In this document: in pieces, positions 26,608 to 35,523 of the stretch
Layout: each line of letters opens with the position of its first letter
Position numbering within the stretch: the stretch's first letter is position 1
Source: Treponema sp.
Lineage (GTDB): Bacteria > Spirochaetota > Spirochaetia > Treponematales > Breznakiellaceae
DNA: 64,000 bases
Direction: 5' to 3'
NCBI GenBank assembly: GCA_009777735.1
Contig: WRLF01000012.1
Span: 27,504 to 91,503, forward strand
The notes under the pieces: generated by a model
The model's input: the letters and a program-made list of their open reading frames with translations, nothing else
Told to the model about the DNA's origin: nothing
Database searches by the model: none
Translations under genes and position numbers: made by a program

Positions 26608-28212
26608 ATGTCGGAACCGATGTTTATTTCAGAATTGATAGATAAAATCCAAAGTGGAAACATCAGGATTCCTAGCTTTCAACGGGGGTTTGTTTGGGAT
26701 TCTGATAGAGTAGCTCACTTGATGGATTCAATTTTTAAAGGATTTCCGTTTGGATCATTATTGCTCTGGCGAACAAGATCATCTCTTAATAGCGAGAAAA
26801 ATCTTGGTCCTTATCAATTACCTACAAGAGATCCTGAGTATCCTATTGACTATATTTTAGATGGTCAACAAAGAGCAACATCAATTTTTGGAGTCTTTCA
26901 AACAAAATTATTGCCGTCTCCAGATTCCGACACTAGTTGCTTTGATATTTATTTTGATCTCATCCAAAGTGATAGCATTCAAGATTCTAATTTTTTATAT
27001 GTTCCTTTGACAGAAATCGATAACAAACGACATTTTCCGCTAAAAATATTATTTAATTCATCAGAATATCGAAATTATTTAAAAAATATGGATGATGATA
27101 TTGCAGAAAAAGTTGACTATTTGTATAAAAAATTTACAACAGCACGTATACCTGTTGAAATATTTAACTCTGATGATAGAAATGCAGTTGCTATAGTATT
27201 TGAAAGGATTAATAGATTAGGCATTGAATTAGATACTCTTCAGTTATTATCCGCTTGGACATGGAATGAAGATTTTGATTTACAAGAAGAATTTATCTCG
27301 TTATCTGAAGAATTAGAACCCTTTGGATTTAAAGGGGTTGGGGAAGATAGCAATTTAATATTACGTTGTTGTTCTGCGATTATCTCATCAGATGCTTCTC
27401 CCGCTTCTATTATGGAATTAAAAGGCAAAGAGGTAAGAGAAAGATTTAAAGAAATTAAAAAGGGAATATTTGGAGCTATAGATTTTTTGCGCAACTCATT
27501 AAAAATAGTTAATACAGAACTATTACCATTTTCAACAATTATTGTGCCTCTGTCTGTATTTTTTGCTACAAATTTAGAGCAAGATACTAACCCGTCAGAA
27601 TATCAGCAAAATATACTTGTCAAATGGATTTGGAGAACATTTTTTTCAAAAAGATACTCAAAAAGGCTAGAACAGTTAAATCGTGATATTATTGAAATAA
27701 GAAAATTAAAGAATGGACAAAAATCTTCATTAGGAGATTTTGATGTTGGTATTTCTGATAAATATTTCACAGAAAACCAATTTAACATTACTACCGTTAA
27801 TACGAAAACATTTATTCTTTTGTTAGCTAATAATGAGCCTTTGAATTTTATTTCAGGAAGCCCTGTTGCCCTTGATGAAGTATTACGTTCATTTAATAAA
27901 AAAGAGTTTCATCATGTTTTTCCAAAACAATATTTAAAATCACTTAATGTTAGAAATGATAGAATTAATTGTTTATGTAATTTTGTAATCATAGCAAAAT
28001 CAGATAATAATACCCTTGGCGGAAATCCCCCATCAATATACAAGAAATATTTACCGAATAATAAAGAATCAATAAGGTTAATATTAAAAAAAGCACTATG
28101 TCCAGAAAATATATTTCAAGACGACTATGACAAATTCTTAGAAGATCGTGTCGAAATATTAATTAAACAAGCAAAAAAATTAATGCAATTTGATAAAAAA
28201 ACTAGCAAATAA
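26608..28212 (+). CDS. DUF262 (GmrSD-like) protein with C-terminal HNH-like motif
   Basis: IPSFQRGFVWDSDRVAHLMDSIFKGFPFGSLLLWRT...YILDGQQRATSIFGVFQ; C-terminal EFHHVFPKQYLKSLNVRNDRINCLCNFVIIAKSDN. Confidence 0.85.
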   Translation: MSEPMFISELIDKIQSGNIRIPSFQRGFVWDSDRVAHLMDSIFKGFPFGSLLLWRTRSSLNSEKNLGPYQLPTRDPEYPIDYILDGQQRATSIFGVFQTKLLPSPDSDTSCFDIYFDLIQSDSIQDSNFLYVPLTEIDNKRHFPLKILFNSSEYRNYLKNMDDDIAEKVDYLYKKFTTARIPVEIFNSDDRNAVAIVFERINRLGIELDTLQLLSAWTWNEDFDLQEEFISLSEELEPFGFKGVGEDSNLILRCCSAIISSDASPASIMELKGKEVRERFKEIKKGIFGAIDFLRNSLKIVNTELLPFSTIIVPLSVFFATNLEQDTNPSEYQQNILVKWIWRTFFSKRYSKRLEQLNRDIIEIRKLKNGQKSSLGDFDVGISDKYFTENQFNITTVNTKTFILLLANNEPLNFISGSPVALDEVLRSFNKKEFHHVFPKQYLKSLNVRNDRINCLCNFVIIAKSDNNTLGGNPPSIYKKYLPNNKESIRLILKKALCPENIFQDDYDKFLEDRVEILIKQAKKLMQFDKKTSK

Positions 28213-28236
28213 TTGTAAACATTACAGGAGGCCACT

Positions 28237-28923
28237 ATGACCTATTTCGGAAAAGGCATTTATTCACTAACAACCGCCGCAAAAATCCTCAAAATGAATC
28301 CTCAAAAAATGCACCGCTGGATTAAGGGGTATACCTATTATAAGAATACAGAATGCCGTTCTATAAAACCAATTTTCAAGACTGAATTTGATTATGATTC
28401 TGATGATATGATCATCAGCTTCCTTGACTTGACGGAGTTATTATTTATTAATGCCTTTATCGACTATGATATCAGTATTCAGAAAATAAGAAAAGCAGCA
28501 ATTGCCGCATCAAAAATACTTCAAACACGTCACCCCTTTGCTATGCGGAAAATATATACTGACGGTAAATCAATATTTGGAAAAATTGCAGAAGAAGTAA
28601 ATGATCCATCTCTTTTAGATCTAATAAATAGCCAATATCAATTTGCGAAAATTATCGAACCAACATTATACAAATGTATAGATTTCAACAAGCATGAAGA
28701 ATTTGCAGAAAGATGGTGGCCTTTAGGGAAAAAGATGGGCATAGTACTTGACCCATCTCGAAATATGGGTCAACCCATCCTGAATAAATACAATGTTAGA
28801 ACTGAATTGATTTATGAGCTACATAAGACAAACCACAGCATTGATGAAATTAGTGATTGGTATGAGCTTGATAAAAACACAATAGATATGGCTATTAGCT
28901 TTGAAAAAGGCTTAGCTGCATGA
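28237..28923 (+). CDS. DUF433-like / HTH antitoxin-type protein
   Basis: YSLTTAAKILKMNPQKMHRWIKGYTY (MerR-like HTH); C-terminal QPILNKYNVRTELIYELHKTNHSIDEISDWYELDKNTIDMAISFE (DUF433-like); 4-nt overlap with the next gene. Confidence 0.7.
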   Translation: MTYFGKGIYSLTTAAKILKMNPQKMHRWIKGYTYYKNTECRSIKPIFKTEFDYDSDDMIISFLDLTELLFINAFIDYDISIQKIRKAAIAASKILQTRHPFAMRKIYTDGKSIFGKIAEEVNDPSLLDLINSQYQFAKIIEPTLYKCIDFNKHEEFAERWWPLGKKMGIVLDPSRNMGQPILNKYNVRTELIYELHKTNHSIDEISDWYELDKNTIDMAISFEKGLAA

Positions 28924-29315
28924 ACTGTCTATTTGATAACAATATGCCGATAAAACTGGCTAAAACTCTCAGTTTTCTTGAAGGTGATGAGGGTATTACT
29001 GTAAAGCATCTTAGAGAAAAATATCCTGCCAATACTCCCGATGTTGAATGGATAACAAGTCTGTCAAAAGAAGACGGCTGGTTTATTATAACGCAAGACA
29101 TCCAGATAAGAAACAAGCCTCATGAAAAAAAAGCATGGAAAGAATCCAATATTCCCATTGTATTTCTTCCCAAATCATGGACAAAAGCAGAGCTGTGGGA
29201 AAAAGCCTGGAGACTTATAAAATATTGGCCAAAATTAAAGGATAGTATTATCCATAATAGAAAAACTCAATCTTTTGAATTAACAATCAATGGGAAAATA
29301 ACTGCAATTGAATGA
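28920..29315 (+). CDS. PIN-like (DUF5615/PIN_10-type) putative toxin
   Basis: MNCLFDNNMPIKLAKTLSFLE...GITVKHLREKYPANTPDVEWITSLSKEDGWFIITQDIQIRNK. Confidence 0.7.
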   Translation: MNCLFDNNMPIKLAKTLSFLEGDEGITVKHLREKYPANTPDVEWITSLSKEDGWFIITQDIQIRNKPHEKKAWKESNIPIVFLPKSWTKAELWEKAWRLIKYWPKLKDSIIHNRKTQSFELTINGKITAIE

Positions 29316-29343
29316 ATTGGATGTTCAAAGTACGATTTTACCC

Positions 29344-29401
29344 AACTATTAAGCAATCCTTAATAGTTCAACCGGCAACTGTAAAGGATTACTTTACAGT
29401 T
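29344..29401 (+). promoter_or_regulatory. Two tandem perfect hairpins upstream of hsdR
   Basis: AACTATTAAG-CAATC-CTTAATAGTT (29344-29368) and AACTGTAAAG-GATTA-CTTTACAGTT (29377-29401), each a 10-bp stem with a 5-nt loop. Confidence 0.85.
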
Positions 29402-29418
29402 CAATATGGAGGTTGCCC

Positions 29419-32400
29419 ATGACCCATACCATTTTCAACGAGCGCCCTGAATCACAGGACAGGGCCTTAAAGGTGCTGGAAAAATTGGGTTATACCTATG
29501 TTTCCCGCAGCGATGCAGAGCTTAAACGCGGTTCGCGCAGCCGGGTGCTTTTTGAAGATGAATTACAGAAGTTTCTCAGTCGGCAGCAGTTTACATTTGG
29601 TTCAAAACAATTCTTTTTTTCATCCGGTTCTGTGGGCAAGGCCATACGGGCGCTGGATGTTCCCATTACATCGGGGCTTTCGCTCTGTAACAAAGGTATA
29701 TACGACCTGTTGTGCGGGGGCAAAAGCCTGGAAGAAACCCTGCCGGACGGAAGCCTCCAGTCTTTTGATATTTCCTATATTGATTTTGATAATCCGGAAA
29801 ATAATATTTTTCAGATAAGCGATGAATTTGAAGTTGAACGGGCCAATGGCAAATATGCCCGTCCCGATATTGTGGTTTTGATTAACGGTATTCCCCTTGC
29901 CGTCATTGAATGTAAACGATCCGGCATTGATGTCTGGCAGGGGGTCAGACAGCATATCAGAAATTGGGGGAACGATTATATACCTAACCTGTTTAAGTTC
30001 AGCCAAATAGTGATAGCCGCCAATCCCTACAAGCTGATGTACGGCACTGTCGGAACGCCGGAAAGCCAGTTTGTTTCCTGGCGTGAAGAAGACAAGGTCT
30101 GGCTCAAAGACTTTTGCCGCAAGTGCAGTCCCGACGGTGAAATGGTTGAACAGGATCGCTCTCTTGTTTCCCTCCTTGAGCCGAAGCGTTTTTTGGAGCT
30201 TATCCGGCATTTTATTATCTATGACAATAATGTTAAAAAAATAGCCCGGTACAAACAGTTTTTTTCGGTAAAAAAATGTTTGAAGCGGATCAGGCAGGAA
30301 GATGCTAGCCGTACCACAAGCGGTGTTCTCTGGCATACCCAGGGGACGGGAAAAACCATCATCATGATAATGCTGACCAAGCTGATATTGAGCGATACTA
30401 AATATTTTAGTAACCCCCGGTTTATTATGGTTACCGACCGGATCAACCTGGATAAACAAATTAGGGATAATTTTATCAATACGAAAATGAATCCCCGGCG
30501 GGCGGCAACCGGCAAGGGGCTGGTTGAGCTTCTGCAGAACAGCGAAAATACCGTTATTACCGCGCTGGTTAATAAATTTGAAACGGCAATAAAAATGGAT
30601 TATGCCAATCCAGCGGATAATATTTTTGTGTTTATTGACGAGGGACACCGCAGCCATTATGGCAGCCTCAACATGTACATGAGCGAAACCCTGCCCAATG
30701 CGGTTAAAATTGCTTTTACCGGAACGCCGCTGTTCAAAAAACGCGGCGGTGCTTTTGCAAAAAATACCTATGAAAAATTCGGCCCCCTCATTGACCGTTA
30801 TTCCCTGGAAGATGCCATTGAGGATCGTGTTATTGTACCTATTCTGTACGAAGGCAGGGTGATACAACAGGAAGTTAGCAGCAAGAGCATTAACGACCAT
30901 CTGCACTACCTTACGGTAGGGTTAAGCAAAAAGGAAGCGCAGGATCTGGAGCAAAAATGGAGCCGTTTTTTTGCCCTGGCCCAAACCAGGGAACGGCTTG
31001 CCATGGTAGCGTATAACGTATACGAGCACTTTATCCGTTATGTCAAACCCAAAAAGTTTAAGGCCATACTTACCTGTTCGTCCCGCGCCGCCTGTGTGGA
31101 AATATATTATTACCTAAAAAAACTTGCCGACATTACAGCAGCGGTAGTAATTTCGCCTAACGACCAAAGGGAAGGGGATGACGAAACCAATACCACTGAA
31201 TCCCTGCGGTACATCGGGCGCTTCTTTGCGGCGGAAATTGACCCGCTCTATAAAGGAGACTATGCACACTATGAAGATACGGTTACTGCCCAATTTGTCG
31301 ATCCCGATGGTGCAATCGATCTGCTTATCGTAAAAGACAAGCTCCTTACTGGATTCGACGCTCCGGTTGCTACCGTTCTCTATGTTGATAAAAAAATGCA
31401 GGATCATACATTGCTGCAGGCTATTGCACGGGTTAACCGTGTTTACCCAACCAAGGAATTCGGCCTTATCGTTGATTATTACGGTGTTTTCAAACAGCTT
31501 AATTGTGCATTGGACCTTTACGGTGATGAACAGTCCGGTATGAACGGATTTGATCCTGGTGATATTAAAAGCAGCATTATCAGTCCGGAGGAAGGAAAGG
31601 CAGACATTGAATCCAGGCACCGCGCCCTTTGGGAAATATTTTCCGGCATCAGCAAAAACGAAAAACGCCCTAATGTTTGGCATGAATGTCTGAAGGACGA
31701 TACTACCAGAAAACATTTTTATACTGCGCTGGCATCTTTTGGCAAACGTCTTGATTTTCTTTTTACCAGTTTTCAATTGTTTAGAGTGGTAGGTAAAAAA
31801 CAGGCAGAGCAGTACCGGCAGGATTATCTTTTTTTCAAAAAACTCAAAGACGGCGTTACCTTACGCTTTAACGAGCGGATTCTATTCAGCGATTATGAGG
31901 ACGGCATCAGGCAGCTTCTGGATACCTATGTCAAGGCAGGTGATCCGAAAATACTGATAGACCCTCTGGATATCCTGAACAAAAGTAAAATGCGGCAGCA
32001 GCTTGCCATACTCGGTTCAAAAGAAGCGCGGGCCGATGCCATAAAAACCAGGCAGATTGCGGAACTGGAAACAAAGCGTTATGAAGATCCGGTTGTGTAC
32101 ATGACATTTATGGACAAGATCAACGAAACGCTGGAAATGTATCTCCATGACCGCAACGAAGAATCTTACCTGGCTAACATGGAATCCCTGGCGGACGATT
32201 ACCGGGAAGGCCGCAGTTTTATCGAATACCCCGATTCGATCAAGGACGACAGTGATGCCAAGGCATTCTACGGCGCCATTCTGTCAGTTACCGATTCCCC
32301 AACAGAGGCATTGGCTGATTTGGCGCTTGAGGTAAAAAAAGTGATAAAGGAAAACTCCAAGCGAGACTGGCGGGAAAATATAATGGTTCACCGGAACATA

Positions 32401-32520
32401 CAATCAAAACTTGATGATCTGCTTTTTGATTATATTGAACAACACGATCTCCAATGGAACGAAGAGATCATCGATCTTGCCATCGAAAAAATTATGCTTA
32501 CCGCTCTCAAGAGATTCTGA
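29419..32520 (+). CDS. hsdR: Type I restriction endonuclease subunit R
   Basis: ARPDIVVLINGIPLAVIECKRSG (PD-(D/E)xK), TQGTGKTIIMIMLTKLI (Walker A), FIDEGHRSHYG, KLLTGFDAPVATVLYVDK; the start at 29419 follows GGAGG. Confidence 0.96.
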   Translation: MTHTIFNERPESQDRALKVLEKLGYTYVSRSDAELKRGSRSRVLFEDELQKFLSRQQFTFGSKQFFFSSGSVGKAIRALDVPITSGLSLCNKGIYDLLCGGKSLEETLPDGSLQSFDISYIDFDNPENNIFQISDEFEVERANGKYARPDIVVLINGIPLAVIECKRSGIDVWQGVRQHIRNWGNDYIPNLFKFSQIVIAANPYKLMYGTVGTPESQFVSWREEDKVWLKDFCRKCSPDGEMVEQDRSLVSLLEPKRFLELIRHFIIYDNNVKKIARYKQFFSVKKCLKRIRQEDASRTTSGVLWHTQGTGKTIIMIMLTKLILSDTKYFSNPRFIMVTDRINLDKQIRDNFINTKMNPRRAATGKGLVELLQNSENTVITALVNKFETAIKMDYANPADNIFVFIDEGHRSHYGSLNMYMSETLPNAVKIAFTGTPLFKKRGGAFAKNTYEKFGPLIDRYSLEDAIEDRVIVPILYEGRVIQQEVSSKSINDHLHYLTVGLSKKEAQDLEQKWSRFFALAQTRERLAMVAYNVYEHFIRYVKPKKFKAILTCSSRAACVEIYYYLKKLADITAAVVISPNDQREGDDETNTTESLRYIGRFFAAEIDPLYKGDYAHYEDTVTAQFVDPDGAIDLLIVKDKLLTGFDAPVATVLYVDKKMQDHTLLQAIARVNRVYPTKEFGLIVDYYGVFKQLNCALDLYGDEQSGMNGFDPGDIKSSIISPEEGKADIESRHRALWEIFSGISKNEKRPNVWHECLKDDTTRKHFYTALASFGKRLDFLFTSFQLFRVVGKKQAEQYRQDYLFFKKLKDGVTLRFNERILFSDYEDGIRQLLDTYVKAGDPKILIDPLDILNKSKMRQQLAILGSKEARADAIKTRQIAELETKRYEDPVVYMTFMDKINETLEMYLHDRNEESYLANMESLADDYREGRSFIEYPDSIKDDSDAKAFYGAILSVTDSPTEALADLALEVKKVIKENSKRDWRENIMVHRNIQSKLDDLLFDYIEQHDLQWNEEIIDLAIEKIMLTALKRF

Positions 32521-33254
32521 TGCGGCAGGAAACATGTGTAATGGAAATACCCGGCTATGGTACGGTTTCCGTAATTATTAAACGAAAAAAAATAGCAAGC
32601 TGCCGCCTGAAAATATTTCCTTCTGCACAAATAACATTTTCGGTTCCCCATGATGCTTTGCCCGAATGGATAACCCGGTATCTGCACAGCAAACAGGACT
32701 GGATAGCCAAAAAGCTCCAGCATTTTGCACAAACAAAAAACCATGATGCAGCCGCAGTGATAAACAACGGCATGTCTGTGCGTATGCTGGGTCAGGATAT
32801 GGTTTTTTCGATTTACCGATCGGAACGCACACAGGTTTATACCGAGGATCGTTCCATTCGCATCGGCCTGCCGGACATTGCTGCCGTACAGGAAATCCAG
32901 CGCCTCTTTGAATCATGGTGGCGGAAACAGGCTCTTTCGGTATACGGCGAAATTCTGGATGCTCTGTATCCGATTATCGAAAAGCACCATGTTACCAAGC
33001 CAAGACTGTTAATCAGAAAAATGAAAACCCTGTGGGGAAGTTCGAGCCCGCACAGGGGCACTATTACGATCAATGAATATTTGCTAAAGGCACGAAAGCC
33101 CTGTATCGAATATGTTATCCTGCATGAAATAATCCATTTTTTGTACCCGCATCACAATCAGCAGTTTACTGATTTTTTAACATTGTATATGCCCGACTGG
33201 AAAGGCAGGAAAAAAATTCTGGATACCGAAGTAGTGCAGGGGTTGGTATGGTAA
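32520..33254 (+). CDS. YgjP/WLM (DUF45) family metal-dependent hydrolase
   Basis: LRIRKMKTLWGSSSPHRGTITINEYLLKA...IEYVILHEIIHFLYPHHNQQF (HExxH-type with WGS motif); ATG overlaps the hsdR TGA. Confidence 0.9.
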   Translation: MRQETCVMEIPGYGTVSVIIKRKKIASCRLKIFPSAQITFSVPHDALPEWITRYLHSKQDWIAKKLQHFAQTKNHDAAAVINNGMSVRMLGQDMVFSIYRSERTQVYTEDRSIRIGLPDIAAVQEIQRLFESWWRKQALSVYGEILDALYPIIEKHHVTKPRLLIRKMKTLWGSSSPHRGTITINEYLLKARKPCIEYVILHEIIHFLYPHHNQQFTDFLTLYMPDWKGRKKILDTEVVQGLVW

Positions 33255-33322
33255 TGATTAAGGTGTATGCAACCTACTCAGCAAAAACAGGCGCCAGTTC
33301 TTGAGTCCAATGGTGCATTCTC

Positions 33323-35509
33323 TCAAGACTCGAAATATAACATTTCCGCAGGGTAATCTCCGGCAAAACCGGGTAACACAAAGCCTCCGTGCATGAGCGC
33401 TGCGCCGGTGTAGGATCGGTCATTGCAGAAATATGTTTTGTTTGCATCCAGGCCTTTGAGTGCAATTCGCAGGTTTTGGGGGTTTGCCTGCACATCAGAA
33501 GCGGCGGTACAAAGCAGGGTGCATGATTTGTCCGGTGAAACGAATTGCCAGGCGCTAATGCCATGAGGTTCAAAGGGACTGAGCAGCCGGTAGTACAAGC
33601 CTTCATAAATTAATGGCTGTAGTTTTTTATATTGAGCAGTCCAAAAACTGACGGTCTGAACTTCTTCGGCATCTAATGCAGTAATGTCAAGTTCATATCC
33701 GAAGCTGCCGGGCAAGGCGGTGATACAGCGGGTTTTTAACGGTGTAGTTCTGCCGTTCTGGTGATTAGGTACGGCTGAAACATGCGAGCCAACGGTTGAA
33801 GCAGGATAAAAGAAGCTGGTTCCGTACTGGATTTTCAGACGGGCTACCGCATCGGTATTGTCGCTGCACCATATCTGGGGATGATAATGCAGCATTCCGG
33901 GATCAAAGCGTCCTCCGCCGCCGCTGCACCCCTCGAACATTATATGGGGATATTTTTTCGTGAGCTTTTCAAGAAGCTCGTATAAACCAAGCATATAACG
34001 GTGAGGAAGCTCGCCTTGCCGTTCGGCGGAAAGGGAGGGTGAATACCAGCCGTTTATACTCCGGTTCATGTCCCATTTTACATATTCAATATTGGCACTG
34101 TCCAGAATTGCGCATATCCGCTCAAACAGATAATTTCTCACCTGCTCCTGTGACATATCCAGGACAAGCTGATTTCTGCTGCGCACCGGCCGGCGATCCG
34201 GAGGAAGAATAACCCAGCGGGGGTTTTTCCGGTACAGGTCACTGTCTTCGCTTATCATTTCCGGTTCCAGCCACAGGCCGAATTTCAACCCCCGTTTATT
34301 GACCTCTTCCGCCAGGGTTTTCAGGCTCATTCCCAGCTTTTTTTCATTGACAAACCAGTCGCCCAATGAACTGTTGTCGCAGTTCCGTCCTCCGAACCAG
34401 CCGTCGTCCATAACCAGCATATCAATGCCCAGTTTTGCAGCTTTGGCGGCTATTTGAATTAATTTTTGGCCGTCAAAATTAAAATAGGTCGCTTCCCAGT
34501 TATTTACCAAAACCGGTCTTGGGCCAAACTGGTAGCGCCCCCTGCACAGGTTGTGCCGATACACCCGGTGAAAACGATGTGACAGGGCGGCGAAACCCCG
34601 GCTGCTATGACACATAACAGCTTCGGGACTTGTAAACGATTCTCCTTCGCCCAAAGAAAAGCAAAAGCCTTCATAATCCATGCCCATGCTGACCCGTGTT
34701 TGACCGGTCTGATCTACTTCGGCCCGGGCAGAAAAATTGCCGCTGTAGACAAGGTTAAATCCATAGCAGTCGCCGTGGTCTTCGCCGGTGTTTTTCCCGC
34801 AGAGGATTATGCCGGGGTTATGCTGGTGGCTGCTTGTTCCCCTGTTACTGGAGATGCTCTGAGTTCCCTGCATAAGGGGGATGCGTTCAAATTGGCGCTC
34901 CATGTTATGCCTGCCGTGAAAATGGACAAAATCAAATTCCCCGTAGAGAAAATCCACGTTCAGCGACAATGCCTTCGTCAGCCTGATGGTATTGCTGCCC
35001 CGGTTAGTAAATATCACCGCCCTGGTGATAATATCTTTTTCGGCAAACACGCCGTACAGCAGTTGTATTTCCAGGCCACAGACCGAATCAAGCAGGGTAA
35101 CAGCCAGGGTTTCAGCCTCGCCTTCCTGTTCTTCATACAATGCCGGAAGGCCTTTCAGTGAATATTTGCCTTTGTGTATCGTGTAACCTGAATACCGGGG
35201 ATCCAGTACCAGGCTGCCATCGGGATTAATGACACTGGCGGCACATGTCCGAAAGTCGCCGGTACCTGCTGCAGGGTATTCAAGAGGCAGGGTATCCAGT
35301 GAAAAAGTACGGTCACATCCGGCATCATAAGGGTTGCCGCTGAAACCTCTGTCCCTGTTTATGATCAGGTAACTCATGTCCTGATTTTCAATTCGTTTTC
35401 CGTAATACAGGTGCAGGAGGAAGCCGTAAGGCCCCGCCATAAACTGATACGTTGTATTCGCCGTGTGGATAGTGAACAGTTTTTTTCCGTCGTCAAACAA
35501 TATGGGCAT
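33323..35509 (-). CDS. Alpha-galactosidase, GH36
   Basis: MLVMDDGWFGGRNCDNSSLGDWFVNEKKL; FGLWLEPEMISEDSDLY; YVKWDMNRSINGWYSP; GCSGGGGRFDPGML. Start placed at 35509 (MPILFDDGKK). Confidence 0.95.
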   Translation of the reverse strand: MPILFDDGKKLFTIHTANTTYQFMAGPYGFLLHLYYGKRIENQDMSYLIINRDRGFSGNPYDAGCDRTFSLDTLPLEYPAAGTGDFRTCAASVINPDGSLVLDPRYSGYTIHKGKYSLKGLPALYEEQEGEAETLAVTLLDSVCGLEIQLLYGVFAEKDIITRAVIFTNRGSNTIRLTKALSLNVDFLYGEFDFVHFHGRHNMERQFERIPLMQGTQSISSNRGTSSHQHNPGIILCGKNTGEDHGDCYGFNLVYSGNFSARAEVDQTGQTRVSMGMDYEGFCFSLGEGESFTSPEAVMCHSSRGFAALSHRFHRVYRHNLCRGRYQFGPRPVLVNNWEATYFNFDGQKLIQIAAKAAKLGIDMLVMDDGWFGGRNCDNSSLGDWFVNEKKLGMSLKTLAEEVNKRGLKFGLWLEPEMISEDSDLYRKNPRWVILPPDRRPVRSRNQLVLDMSQEQVRNYLFERICAILDSANIEYVKWDMNRSINGWYSPSLSAERQGELPHRYMLGLYELLEKLTKKYPHIMFEGCSGGGGRFDPGMLHYHPQIWCSDNTDAVARLKIQYGTSFFYPASTVGSHVSAVPNHQNGRTTPLKTRCITALPGSFGYELDITALDAEEVQTVSFWTAQYKKLQPLIYEGLYYRLLSPFEPHGISAWQFVSPDKSCTLLCTAASDVQANPQNLRIALKGLDANKTYFCNDRSYTGAALMHGGFVLPGFAGDYPAEMLYFES

Positions 35510-35523
35510 GAGCGTCCTCAAAA

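Noticed and set aside
29620-30906. 428-aa minus-strand ORF antisense to hsdR
   Set aside because: Shadow ORF; hsdR on the plus strand has clear catalytic motifs and the antisense product shows no recognisable domain.
33296-33330. Hairpin AGTTCTTGAG...CTCAAGACT between convergent genes
   Set aside because: Probably an ordinary terminator-like structure overlapping the GH36 stop; bulged and without a clear U-tract, so not listed as a finding.
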